A DNA stretch of 64,000 bases, from positions 1,736,001-1,800,000 of the forward strand of contig MSED01000004.1 of the NCBI GenBank assembly GCA_002099365.1. The letters are read 5' to 3'. Within the stretch, counting starts at the first letter, position 1. Each line of letters opens with the position of its first letter. Source of the DNA: Phialophora verrucosa. Lineage: Eukaryota; Ascomycota; Eurotiomycetes; Chaetothyriales; Herpotrichiellaceae. Shown here piece after piece: positions 1 to 11,564 of the stretch. A program made the translations under genes and the position numbers. The notes under the pieces were generated by a model. The model worked only from the letters and a program-made list of their open reading frames with translations, did no database searches and had not been told where the DNA came from.

Positions 1-1857
1 GAGGGTCCGCTTCAATATCCCCGACAAATCGCAGAGGGGCGATGAACGGGGCGCTCGTGTGGTAATCTGAATCCTTCGACGAGTAAATGCCGCTGTCGTA
101 TGTCTCTCTTTGTTATGAACTGGGTAGCGTCCCCACCCCCCAAAGGCTCGACCAACGCTTGCATTCTGCGGCATGTGCCACTCACGAGCATATCCCAGCA
201 CTGGCCGGGGAGAACGGGGAACGAAGAAGGCAAGAGGGGACAGACTTGTCGGGTAGCCACGGACACGAAGTCTGAGGGACTGGATCTCGATTCGCCGTGA
301 TGAAGACTTGAAGTGACCAAAAGGCACCAAGACGAGCCGCGACCCAGCAGATCAGTTGCTCGAGCGGCGAGTTGAATCACGACTGTGGCGAGGTCTCCCT
401 TTGTCGCTGTTGTGTGAGGCACAATCCCTGGTGCCTGCGCCTTTGGCCTCCCGTGATTCGCGATCTCTGCGGTGGATTCGGTCGAGAAGTTGGGGCGGTG
501 GCCAGGCATTGGCTGTGAGGCACCCGTTAGGCCGCGCTCGGCTGTTCTATTTGGATGGTGACTTGCCCCTGATTTGACCAACAAAACCCCCGTGAGCATG
601 GTCGACACGAGGCACCCGCTTGCAATAGGCAGGATTGCGGTTACCGTTGTTGTGGAGGGCTGAGAAGCAAGCAAACCGAGCCTGCAGGCTGAAAGCGGCC
701 ACAGCCTTCGATCTCGTAGGGCAGAGACGACGGGCTCAATTTAGCTAGCATCACCATAGTGGGCAGTGGGCGGCAACCTCCACAGAAGTCTCTAGAGGGC
801 GAGAACAACAAAAGGCGGAGAGATGGCGAGACAATAACAGTGAGGTGACGGCCCGGCTCAATTGACCATTGATCATTGATCAACGACACACTCATCATCA
901 GATCATCACGCCCAACCCCGTCACTTGGCTCGCAATCTATATTCTCCCAGAAGGATTCTTACTTCATCCATAATTGCTACTTCTGCATTCTCACGTCTCC
1001 AGGACTTCCCGCCAGACTCCTTGGTGTGTCATTAAGCTGGCCGCATAAATCACGCTTTCGGGTCCCGAGCAGCAAAACTGCCGCGTACCTCGCCGCCTCC
1101 GACACACCAGTCCGTTGACAGCTTCTAATTCCACATCATCCGCGCTCCGACCTTCACCCCCCTTCCAACGGTCCAAGAGGGGTACGAGTCCTTGGTGTAC
1201 ACAGTACGAGTCCAGGGCCTGCCCTCCTTTTCACCCCTGCTTCTAGGCCCAAACAAGTAGTGGAGGATCGCTGGGGGTGAGCAGCCAGCAGCAGATCAGT
1301 CAGCAAAGGAGCCGCGGTGCCGAGAGTCCAGGGCGCAAAGGGCACTCGGCTGCTTGGCTAAGCCTCCAGACCTCGCATGCGTTGGTGGAAGGATTTCGCC
1401 TAAATTTGCCCTCTCACCACCCGCCTGAAGCTCGCATTGGGGACTGCAGCGATCCAGACGCCTCCTCGCAAGCTTGCCGAAGTCAAAACGCCAAACAACT
1501 TTCTTCTTCAATCCCCCGGGCCGTTTCGTCCGCTAAAACCAAAGCTATCCTCGAAACTCGTCCCGTCCCCCAAGGGCAAAACGACGCGTCTCCGTTCCCA
1601 CTTCATCCAAACATCTGCACCTTTCCCCATCAATCTTAACCTGCTTGTACATTCTTCACTTCACTGTCACTGTCTCCCACCGACTCGCGAACTCGACTTG
1701 CATTCACTCTTCCTCGTGCGACGCGACACAATGTCGCCTGTCGTCTATCCTTACCTTGTCACCAATAGCTACAAAGGGCATGTTCTCTCCCATCTGGTGG
1801 CTTGACACCCTTGCATTGAATATTGTGCTAACGATGCCGTCTGCCAGGGGCCTCTTT
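1..1857. other. Intergenic / 5' leader upstream of ECO1
   Basis: I recognise no gene here. Open frames on both strands lack family motifs and typical codon texture. The last 300 bases before position 1858 are pyrimidine-rich (C and T runs with CACTTCACTGTCACTGTC-type sequence), as is usual for leaders of ascomycete housekeeping genes, so this part is probably promoter and 5' UTR of the cohesion gene that follows. Confidence 0.5.
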
Positions 1858-3351
1858 ATGCGTACGTACAGCCGCAACGTGCGGCGCGCCTGGGATGGCG
1901 AAGACTACCGTCCACCAAAACGCCTTCGCCTCAATGATACGTGGAACGCGACTTCTTCCTCAGCTCCCACAATCAACGAGAACACGCTGCACCCCCTCGA
2001 CCTGGAAGACAGTCTCGAACGCGCCATTCGGGAAACGAGTGTCGCTGCGCTCTCGTCCTCGCCCTCCCGTAAGAATAGCACTATCTTCTCAGCGGCAGAG
2101 TCGCAGGAGGACGATCTGGGTTCCAACACCATCACCCCACCGTCCTCGCCACCCCCCGAGTTGCAGCTCACACCACCCAACGTCAAGGTGCGAAAGCCCA
2201 CGTTCTCATGCCTCAATAAGTCGAGCAAGGATAAGAAGGACCCCAAATCTGCAAAGCGGAAACGCGATGAACAATCGAGTGGCCTCGATGCGCCTGTGAG
2301 CACGCGTCTCGATTCAGAACCCCTCTCCGAGATCTTCAACTCCAGTGTACGCGCGCAGAGCTCCCAACCCCCCAACAATCCCGGTCCGCCACAGCAAGAC
2401 GTGGAACGCGCACCAGTCGCGCGGCCAACGATTCAGATTCCAAGACCTGCGCCAGCTCCCAAGCAGAAGCTGGTACAGACAGTACTCGATTTGGGTCAAC
2501 CACTTCTCCCTGCAACTTGCCCTCAATGTCAGATGTCTTACATGCCTTCGGTGCCGGAGGACGCCCAGTTACACAATATGTATCACAATCGAGACAGTTC
2601 GGGAATTGAACTTGGCAAACCATTCCTTAAGTCGGCAATGCGTTGGTGCTACCAAGTTCCTCAGATTCCTGGTAGTGTTATCGTGGTGGACCGCAAAATG
2701 GCTCTCCCAACGCGACGCGTCGTTCAGAGGGTGCTTGGAATTGTCAACAAGGAGCTGGGCAGTGTGGATATCAAAGAGGAGGAATTGTGGAGCCAGCGTG
2801 TCCCGGAAGGCGAGAAGGATGAAGAATCAGGTGGCAAAAAGAGCGACAGATACAAGGCCTTCCTACACATATTGGACGAGAAGTGCGTGGGGATCTGCCT
2901 CGCCGAGCGCATCACCAAGGCACACAGAGTTCTCCCCGGTGAGACGGCCACGAGCGAGACTCTCCCGCTCAACGGCCACTTCGGATTTAATAGACCTGCT
3001 TCGCCGGCACCTACAGAGACGCACGAGGAAGACCAGCGCTCCGTCTCGCACAAACCGCAAATTCCCACCCCTGTGGCCAGTCCAACTGCGTCGTCACCAC
3101 CGTCGAGCATCAGCATTTCCGAGGAGACGTACCCCGCGGTGGTAGGCGTGAGCCGGATTTGGACGAGCAAGGCATTCCGGCACAAGGGGATCGCCAATAA
3201 TCTTCTCGAATGTGTTATGAATCAATTTATTTACGGATTGGAACTCGAACCGCTGCAGCTGGCGTTCAGTCAACCCACGGAAAGCGGTGCCGCACTGGCA
3301 AGGGCGTGGTTTGGTGAGAAAGACGGCTGGGCTGTTTACAGAGAAGATTGA
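1858..3351 (+). CDS. ECO1: Sister-chromatid cohesion N-acetyltransferase Eco1/ESCO
   Basis: A 497-residue protein in one exon. Eco1 acetylates the Smc3 head in S phase so that loaded cohesin stays closed; it acts in the nucleus at replication forks. The first 210 residues are low-complexity and basic, as in fungal relatives. A C2H2 zinc finger follows (Cys221, Cys224, His239, His243; CPQCQMSY then HNMYH), and the C-terminal 150 residues form the acetyltransferase fold with the acetyl-CoA motif FRHKGIANNL and the family end motif AFSQPTESGAALARAW. Methionine at 1858 (MRTYSRN) was chosen because related fungal proteins begin with a short Arg/Tyr motif of this kind. An in-frame ATG at 1834 is the alternative. 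The open frame continues upstream only from a TTG codon. The family call is secure; the start is moderately secure. Confidence 0.93.
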   Translation: MRTYSRNVRRAWDGEDYRPPKRLRLNDTWNATSSSAPTINENTLHPLDLEDSLERAIRETSVAALSSSPSRKNSTIFSAAESQEDDLGSNTITPPSSPPPELQLTPPNVKVRKPTFSCLNKSSKDKKDPKSAKRKRDEQSSGLDAPVSTRLDSEPLSEIFNSSVRAQSSQPPNNPGPPQQDVERAPVARPTIQIPRPAPAPKQKLVQTVLDLGQPLLPATCPQCQMSYMPSVPEDAQLHNMYHNRDSSGIELGKPFLKSAMRWCYQVPQIPGSVIVVDRKMALPTRRVVQRVLGIVNKELGSVDIKEEELWSQRVPEGEKDEESGGKKSDRYKAFLHILDEKCVGICLAERITKAHRVLPGETATSETLPLNGHFGFNRPASPAPTETHEEDQRSVSHKPQIPTPVASPTASSPPSSISISEETYPAVVGVSRIWTSKAFRHKGIANNLLECVMNQFIYGLELEPLQLAFSQPTESGAALARAWFGEKDGWAVYRED

Positions 3352-4299
3352 CTTCGAATCTTGTGTTCACTATGATGGGTTGAGAAGGGGGAGGAGTGTT
3401 GCTATTGTGCATGGCTACGGCGCGGTGGCAGCGAGGAGTGTCGTTATTGTGCATGGCCACGGCGCGGTGAAGGGGAGGGTATACAGATTTGGGTATCAGA
3501 TGTGCTTTAGATGGGTTGGTATATGGACATGGGAGATGATCCAGGATCTGGTGGGTTCCAAGGGTGTAAATCAGGGCATCAGAGTCGTTCAATACAGAGA
3601 CAGACCTTCTTTCGATAGAACCGTAGGGCGGTTGAGGGCAGATGAAGATGCAGATGAGATGTGCCAAGTCAAGTTCTATTCTGTTTAGCGTAGCAGAGTT
3701 ACTCATTCCGTCCGCTGTAGAGTGCACATGTCGAGCAGGTGTCTCGCCTGCTTGCTCCCGCCGAATTGTCAAAGTCTCAGCAACTACTGCACTTCAGAAT
3801 AGTGTGAGGCAGCTTCCATCAACTGTCCTTGATGGCATGTTCCTGCCCAAGAAACAAATCAGGGCCGCCAATGGCTCGTAGCTTTGCTGCTCCTCTCCAG
3901 ACTTGACCGCCACTTCAATCCCACTTCACTCCTCGAATCGATCAACTGTCACTTCTCATTCTATGGCACACACCGCATTAGCTCGCCTTGCTGTCAAGGT
4001 TGGTCTCTACCCTTTGGTCAAGAGCCACGCCCGGCCAGTATGAGAGGCATGCTTTCGGCCTGATGCAGCGAAGCCTCTGCACGGATCTTTGGCACTGCTG
4101 TCCGGTCATGCACGGGGTGGTCACTGCAAGCACTCAGCCTCACTGGTTGCATAAATCGGTCGAGGCACTACTCTCCAGGCCGACCTGCCGGGCAATAAAC
4201 TGTAGGATGTATGCTTATCAGCGATCGTGCTCCTCTGCGATCGTGCTCCTCTCTTTGGCGAGCTCTACGGCCACATCTGAGTACCCCAGGAGAACCTCC
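3352..4299. other. Intergenic between ECO1 and the HET-domain gene
   Basis: This stretch holds the ECO1 3' region, including a 42-bp imperfect tandem duplication (3391-3472), and the upstream region of the HET-domain gene. The frame of the HET gene is open back to about 3988 without a family motif, so an upstream coding exon cannot be excluded. Confidence 0.5.
3391..3472. repeat. Two-copy 42-bp tandem repeat in the ECO1 3' region
   Basis: The block starting GAGGAGTGTTGCTATTGTGC at 3391 recurs at 3433 as GAGGAGTGTCGTTATTGTGC, exactly 42 bases later, and both copies end in GGC(T/C)ACGGCGCGGTG. Only a few substitutions separate the copies. It begins 40 bases after the ECO1 stop codon, so it lies in the probable 3' UTR. 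Confidence 0.8.
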
Positions 4300-6767
4300 A
4301 TGATGGAAGAGCCAGAGGAGATCCGAGTCATACCGAACGATTACCAGCACTACAAACCTTTGGACAGGTCAAAGAGGGAAATCCGCCTCTTGCGTATCGA
4401 GCCTGCAGAATGCCCCAAGGATCCTCTTGTCTGCCACCTTTACTGGGCCGATCTGGACCATGCCCCCGCGTATACAGCATTGTCGTATGCCTGGGGATCC
4501 CTCGATGACACACTGGAGATCACGATTGTGTTTCATGAGGGCACCTACGTGAGGTCGTCTTGCGCCATACAACTGAACGAGAATTCCCATGGCCGCGATG
4601 AACCGGGTCTCAAAGTGGACGATCAACTGGAAACCGGAGTCGTGTCCAATTTTCGAATTACTCGGAATCTCCATGCGGGCCTGCGCAGCTTGCGGATGCA
4701 CGAGGAGGCGGATGCTCTCATATGGGCTGATATGCTGTGCCTGAATCAGTCAGATGCAGCAGAAAGGTCCCACCAGGCAAGTTTGCGCACTCATGCAATG
4801 AATTGGAAATCGCTGATATGCCTTTCCGGTAGGTCGGGTTTATGGACGAGGTCTTCTCGGGCGCCACAAAGGTCGTTGTTTGGCTTGGAGGCGATCCGGA
4901 GATTCCCTCCGATGTCCTTCCCGAACATGACTGCTCGTTGAGCGCGCTTTTGGACCTGCTTGGGAACCTTGGATTGAGCTCTCTGCCGCTTCCAGGTCCG
5001 TGTGACATGGAATTAATAGAGCGTGGAATCGCATTGCAAAAGAAGGGTGGTTCTGACCTTGAGAATGTCATAGCCCTTGCAAAGGATTGCTGGCCCCGCG
5101 ACGGGAGATTGCGCCAACGTCGTATGTCGACATTTGCTGTGGATCTGTATATCTTGAATCTGTTCAAGAAAATGCTCAGGGCAGGTCCTGGGGATTTGGG
5201 CTTCTTGAGCCGCCTGCTGGATCCGACCTCATACGTTTGGCAGCTCTACCGGATCGTCACTATCGATGCCGCGGTAACTGTCGGCCAACGCAATGCCCTG
5301 AAAGCTCTTGCGCCAGACATAGAGGTTGCCTATACCGAATCACTCCCGTTCCTCGGACGATTATGCCAGCTGTTGTCGATGCCTTGGTTCCGACGCCTCT
5401 GGGTGGTTCAAGAGGTGGCTAGAAACGAGAACGTGTCCGTTCGGCACAGCGGAAGTATGTTGGCCTGGAACTTGATCGCCCTCTGTTGTAATATTTACAG
5501 TCTGATGCTTGGTGTCTATCTGAAGAGTGGCGTGAGTGAGCAATTGGAACCAGAGTTCCTTGCCTCGACAACAGGGATACAACCGGCAGTATTCTGGGGC
5601 TCCGTAACAAGCCAGAGGCCGTCAATTTGCCAACTACTCCTGATTTCAGGCTCACTCAAAGCAACAGTACCACGGGACAGGCTTTACGCCGTCTACCGTC
5701 TGGCAACAGACTCTTCGAGGATGTCATTTAAGCCTGACTATGGTCAACCTCTCCAAGATACATACACAGACTTCACCCGCGCATTGATCGAGGCCTCTCA
5801 ACGTCTCGATATACTCTCCATACTCTCAGCGACCGGCACCCATGAAACATGCTCATGGATTCCTCAATATCACAGGCTAGCACTTTACAACGCTCCCTCA
5901 CTACCCCCACGAGACACTTCTTTTTTCGCCCTCTACCGCGCAAGCGGGGCTCGGCCAGCATGTTACATCAGGCCGGCACGGGACAGATCACTTATCTTGC
6001 AAGGGGTACACCTAGCTACTGTGAGGTGGGGTGTCGTGTCCATCACGCCGCGGTCACTCTGTGATGTCTGGAACGCCTTGGCCCCTGTTCACTACAGCCT
6101 TTTCGGCTCGAAAGTGGCTACAGACGATATTGGACGGAACGACTCCCTCTTCTCCGTGGAGGAATTCATAGGCACCCTGTCATTATGTATCGTGACTTTG
6201 CCCATCACGTATCGCGAGGTGTCATCCGCGGCCATAGAAGGGCTGCATGGCGCTGTCATGTCAATTATGTGGCTACTACACTCAACCAAGGTTCGGCTAT
6301 CGCATCTGCAAGTGGAAGATCTCTGGGCGCTTCGAAGATGTGACTTGACATTATTGGCTGAGCCATGACTTCGATTGCTGGACGAGGTAATCTCTCAAGC
6401 ATCAAAAGATTTCAAGTATTTCTTCACCTCCGACAGTAGCCTTGGATGCTGTCGGGAGTTGGTCCAGGAGGGCGACTTGATCGTTGCTCTGGATGGTGGA
6501 AGGCTCCCCTTCGTTCTGCGGCAACGACCTCTGTCACCCCACGACAAGGGGCGCACAGAAGCCATGAAGAGAGGGATTGAATTCCAGCTTATCGGGACAT
6601 GCTACCTCCATGGTGTGATGGACGGTAAGCTCTTTGACAGTCCACGATGGCGCGAGTCCGACCCGCTGTATGTGGATCCGATGGATTACGATCCAGATTT
6701 TAGGACGCCGGGAGGAAATGGCTTTACGAAGGGCTTTTATCGTAAAAGGCCCTTTGTGATTACATAG
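4300..6767 (+). CDS. HET-domain (heterokaryon incompatibility) protein, with an in-frame TGA
   Basis: Exons 4300-4776 and 4833-6767. The HET domain is clear: YTALSYAWGS, then WADMLCLNQ, then TKVVVWLGG, the three signature blocks of proteins that trigger cell death on non-self fusion. The first intron (4777-4832) has a GC donor, GCAAGT, and a TAG acceptor; splicing joins SHQ to VGFMDE in frame and restores the canonical HET spacing. The C-terminal family block (GDLIVALDGGRLPFVLR, then FQLIGTCYLHGVMDG) is present but lies behind a TGA at 6366-6368 in the same frame. Either a 60-base intron (about 6340-6399, GTGACT donor, AAG acceptor) removes the stop, giving about 783 residues, or the allele is truncated. 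The start at 4300 (MMEEPEE) is the first Met just ahead of the conserved region and is not certain. The family is certain; integrity of the gene is open. Confidence 0.8.
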
Positions 6768-9433
6768 TACGCGGGCCGGCTCTGTCGGGAAGAGGCCCAC
6801 GGTCCCTGGGGATCGCCAAAAAAAGACTAAGAATCATGGCAATACGTGCCCGGATCTTGGATCTCTTATTTTATATACTGTCTGAACCCCGTTCATGATA
6901 AGCTCAGCATATATAGTAAATCGGACACAAACATCTTTCTCGGTGTCGACGCTAGTATCGGCCCTTTATATTTCACGTTGGTCATTGCAAGTGAGATGGC
7001 TTCATCAGGTGTGATCGCTACATGGCATGCCAATGTCTCCCAGTAATAACCCTAACCCTGGATCTCCGCCCAGCGAGCTTTCTCAAGCGCCGAGCCCAAA
7101 AAACCAATCCAAAATCTCGATTAGCATGGGAGTTCTGAATAGGTATGCATCCCTCGACTCAGTCTATCGGTCACCGAGTGCTCGGACGTCGTACACGTCC
7201 TTGCACTGTTTCTGCATTATGGCGGTAGGTACGGGGTGGGCCAGGTAAACAGAGCCGGGCGCAAAAAAACACGCTAACCCAAATTCTACAAATGATAGAT
7301 GTCTATTGGCCAGCTGCCGCGCAAGCTAAGCTCGTCACGGACAGGTATCCCAGAGTGGTGTAGTCTTATTTCTGTCCCGCCAATAGAATTCCGGAATTTC
7401 TAGATGTGAGGTTAGCGCGGAGAAGGACCATTCACCACCACACCACTTAATGTGTGTGCTTGGAGCAACTTGTACGGAGGAAGTACGGAGGAGGGAGAAG
7501 GAGGTATTGTGTATGGAGTAGATCTCTGGCCTTCTGTGTGTGTATGCATGTCATGCTACCGAGTGTCAAAGTACCGAACTATCCACTGAATGTGGTCGGG
7601 AACAACAAATGGGGGTAATATTAATCATGTTCTCATTCAACCAGAATTACACAGCGCCGAATGCTAGGCCTTTCCAAAGTCCGTTACCCGCTTGTCCGTC
7701 ATCGTTTCCGTGTTCCAGACCTGAGCATCCCCCAGTATGGATCACTAAGTCAAGATCCTGGTTGCGAACAAATCATGGGGTAGTTAGATGTGAGTGGCCT
7801 GGGGTAGTCTACATGTAAACCGTTGGAAAGTCCACACGATGGACATGAATAGCCTCGTGTTGAATTCACCCGGTTGAGTATACATGACTGTTCTGTGGGG
7901 ATGGCAACATCGTGTTTACCTAGGTGACGCCTCTCCCCCCGATCATATCATGAAGTGTTTTCGATTTTGGCATTCCCTGCTCCTGTTCATTTTCCAGCAC
8001 GGCTTGCGGCTTGCGGCTTGCGGCGGGAACGAAACATGTCGAGGGAGACATCTCCGAGACTATCCCCAGGAACTAGATCTCTTCTTCACTGGCATGACAC
8101 TCGGACCTGTGCACCGACAGGATCGTCAATTACTAACTCGTCTCTTTGCACCTAACGACGACTACACGGAAAAAGCGGGAAGGTCTCCGTTTTGCCCCCT
8201 CCATGGCCTTCACTGATTTATCTCAGAAAGACGACTCGACTACAAGAAGTTGTCTAGAAGTTATGTAGAAGCACCTGCCGCCAAAGTCCGTCCACGTCTC
8301 TGTGCCCTTTGACTTGTCCTTTCCGACACGATCTTGCAGTTCACCGGACAACCCAACTTCCTGCTCATCTTACGCGACTTGGACATCTTTTCGAACAGAT
8401 CCGAAGATCATCTTCCGACTTCGTAGTCTCTGTCCAATCTTCGAGCCGCAGTCTATCAATAACACCCCGACTTCTGGAATCCGGTGAATTCGGGACCGTA
8501 GTGGACATCGTTCAACACAACAAAGACCATCCCACCGAGCAAGCCAATCGTAAACAGGGCGACACGCTCGCTGACAAACGGGCATTTACCGCGACAGAGC
8601 AGCCGTACTAATACATCGCAGCGCAAGAAGACTCGACACCGCAGACGCCGCTCGAGACGCGCAATGCGGGATGCGGAGGCAGCGAGAGAGCTAGAGTTGG
8701 ACACGCACGAGGGTCGTCGATGGCCCGAACTTAGATGTGGTGGTAGTCCGATCTAGAGACGATCGCAGCATTTCCGCTACCGAACATTCACCCCTTGTTC
8801 ATAAGACCGCAGGCGGATAGCCTAGCTTGTGTTTGTTGGGTCATCCCCGTTTGGCACCGTGCCACCTAGTACATTACTGTGTGTTGAAGGAGAATGGCCC
8901 TGCAGGCATGCGGCTTCGCCACTGCTGCTACGGCTGGGTAAGAAGCGAAGATGTTGTCCGTCATGAGGCGCGTAGGAAGCGCACCTCCTACCTCGACCTC
9001 TGCTTGCGATGCCAGAGGAAGTGCAGTGAAATCGTTGATCTCGCCCTCGCGTGTCTGTCCTGGTTAACGGACCGTCGGTTGAAACGGCCGAATAGCGCCT
9101 GGACACATCCCCTACAACACCGCGAGAACGTCCCTTTGCACGGCGTCTATCATTACAACTTCGAATAGAAGGCTAGCCAGTTCCCCGGCTTGGTGAACTG
9201 AGGCGCGCAGACAAGAGCACGACGCATGGTGGAGGAAAGCAGAGTCACAAGAGAAGCACGACCTGGTGCCGATAGCTCGATTGGGCACGAGGAAAGACGC
9301 GCTGCATGCTGTCATCCGCGATTAAATGCTTCTCGCTCTTGCAAATAAAGCACGGGTGCTGTATTTTACTTGTTTTGTACAATTGACGCCATGCCGACCA
9401 CCACATCATGAAAGCTTCCCCCTGGGCGGGAGA
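6768..9433. other. Gene-empty 2.7 kb region
   Basis: No frame here carries a recognisable domain, and candidate open frames are short and mutually overlapping. It contains short simple repeats, for example a GTACGGAGGA repeat pair near 7470-7490 and four GCGGCTT-type units near 8003-8030, plus two CCCTAA units at 7047-7060 that are too few to be a telomere. It probably combines 3' regions and decayed sequence. Confidence 0.5.
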
Positions 9434-11045
9434 TCACGCCAGCAGCATCTTTCGCGGATCTTCAATGTATTCCTGGATTTTCACGTCAGATGCAGAACAA
9501 AATAGGGACGAAGAATGACTGTAACGTACCTTAATCTTCACCAGGAAAGTGACCGCTTCTCTGCCGTCCAATAAACGATGATCGTAAGTAAGTGCAAGGT
9601 ACATCATCTGTACTGCGTCAGTCCTTGCACCAATGTACAAATCGGATTTGACTTACGGGTCTGATTTCGATCTTGCCATTGACAACCACCGCTCTATCCT
9701 TGATGGCATGCAGGCCGAGCACAGCCGTCTGAGGTAAGTTGATGATCGGAGTTCCCATCATGGAGCCGAAGACGCCACCGTTGCTGATGGTGAATGTACC
9801 TCCAGCCATATCCTCAATGGTAAGCTTGCCATCTCGGGCCTGAACCGGGGGTCAGCTTCTGATCGATTGGCGGAAGCAGCCAACTCACCTTCTTGCCCAA
9901 ATCGGCAATGGCTTCTTCGATCCCGATCATCTCCAAGCTCTCAGCATTTCGGACCACCGGCGTCACCAGTCCCTTGGGAGTGGCCACTGCAACGCTGATA
10001 TCCACAAAGTCTCTGTAGACAATCGTATCACCACCTCCAGGTCCTTCGATGGAGGCATTGACGGTAGGCACGTCCTTCATGGCCAGGATACTGGCTTTGG
10101 CGAAAGCACTCATGAAGCCGAGCTTGACACCAGTGTTTTTCAGGACTTCATCCTTGTACTTCTTGCGGAATTCCATGATGTTGGACATGTCAACCTCGTT
10201 GAATGTCGTCAATGACGCCGCGGTGTTCTGCGACTGCTTGAGGCGCTCGGCAATCCTCAGACGCATACGGTTCATTTTGACCTGAGTCGAGTTAGCCTTT
10301 TCACAGAAGGAAATGCAACTAGTCTTCGCACCCTGTTCTCATTCCTGTTTCCTTTGCCAAAGGGCGAATCAATACCGGCCTTCTCATCCGTCTTTTTTTC
10401 TTCCTTGGGCGGTGCAGGAGCCTTCTTCTCTTCCTTGGGTGGAGCAGGTTTCTCCTCTTTCTTCGGTGGTGGCGGCGCTTCTTTCTTGGGCTCCTCTTTC
10501 TTGGGTTCTTCCTTCTTTGGCTCTTCCTTCTTAGGCTCGGGCTCGGCAGGTTCCTTAGGTTCTTCCTTTGCTTCCTTAGCACCACCGCCGCCACCCTCGC
10601 CCGGCTCCATCTTTGCGATCTCTTGCCCGACGGTCACAGTGTCGCCCTCACTGACGAGGAATTCTTTTATCGTACCAGCTTCGGGGGCATTCACGGAGAC
10701 GTCGATTTTGTCAGTTTCGATGGAGGCAATTTCCTCATCTTGCTCGACATAGTCGCCAACTTGTTTCGAGAAGCTGCTGAGAGTGCCCTCGGAAATGGAC
10801 TCGGCCATCTGTGGGACTTTGACAATAGTCTCATAGCGGGTAGGGGAGGTACTGAACGGCTGGTATCGCGAAAGGGAGGCGTATGCGGGTGCAGTGGAAG
10901 TTCGCAACCTGACGACAGCTGGCTGGCGCAGAGTTGGTTTTGACCTCAGCCCGCTGAATGCGCGACTATGTAGTGAGGGACTGCATCTGGGGACCGCAAG
11001 CGCGGAGCCCAGACCTGGGGTCCGTCGAAGCCGTAGAGAGGCCAT
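9434..11045 (-). CDS. KGD2: Dihydrolipoamide succinyltransferase (E2 of 2-oxoglutarate dehydrogenase)
   Basis: Five exons on the minus strand (11045-10332, 10281-9889, 9839-9657, 9607-9530, 9472-9434) give 468 residues, matching the usual 460-470. It transfers succinyl groups to CoA in the TCA-cycle 2-oxoglutarate dehydrogenase complex in the mitochondrial matrix. The N-terminus is an Arg/Ser-rich targeting presequence of about 70 residues. A single lipoyl domain follows with the lipoylated Lys113 in IETDKIDV, then a Pro/Lys/Glu linker (about 150-235) with repeated PKKEE units, then the catalytic domain ending in TYDHRLLDG, where His440 and Asp444 are the expected catalytic residues. No E3-binding domain is seen, which is normal for this E2 type and excludes the pyruvate dehydrogenase E2. 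All four introns are 49-57 nt with GT-AG ends. It is divergent from the complex I gene at 11565. Confidence 0.97.
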
Positions 11046-11564
11046 ATTGCAACTTGTTTGGTCGACCGTGCAACGTGTAAAGTAGACAGTCGATGCTCCA
11101 GAGAGCGAGGACGTTTATGGCCGTAGCATGCGAGGCGGACTCACCGCCGGCTTGGAATACAGAGAATGAAAGGGCACTGCTAACACTAAAGCACCGTTCT
11201 CCTGAACACTGGAGACTTTGAACCCAGAAGAGCGTTCGTCTTTACGGAATTGGAGCACGGGAATGGAAAGCTCTGTCGGAGCTCCAATTGGGCTGTGACG
11301 TTGTCCACAAAAGTCGCGCAGGCAAAGAGCCGCCAGCAGCCCGAGACGAGACAAGGAGCTTTGGCGCCAAGCCTGCTTGCCTCTGACTGCACCTCCAATC
11401 GACTCAATCCAATTACAGATTCACCGACGACTTCAACACCACGTACGGCCACAGACCAGTGAGTACCGGGACGGATAGAAGACAAAGAAGCCGGGTTTGG
11501 CCATCCGTGTGATAGGGGGAGGTACCTGTAAACTGGTTGTTGGTGAAGGACTGCGCCGGTCAAC
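11046..11564. promoter_or_regulatory. Bidirectional promoter region KGD2 / NDUFB9-like
   Basis: These 519 bases separate the start codons of two genes for mitochondrial proteins transcribed outward. No other gene is seen in between. The arrangement implies shared control of a TCA-cycle and a complex I subunit. I did not identify a specific binding site. Confidence 0.55.

Noticed and set aside
7047..7060. Telomere-like CCCTAA units
   Set aside because: Only two units, inside a region flanked by genes on both sides; chance or a minor protein-binding site is more likely.
10354..10752. Plus-strand Ser/Gly/Phe-rich open frame of 132 codons
   Set aside because: It is the antisense of the Lys/Glu/Pro linker of KGD2; its composition is explained by the AAGAAGGA repeats of the real gene.
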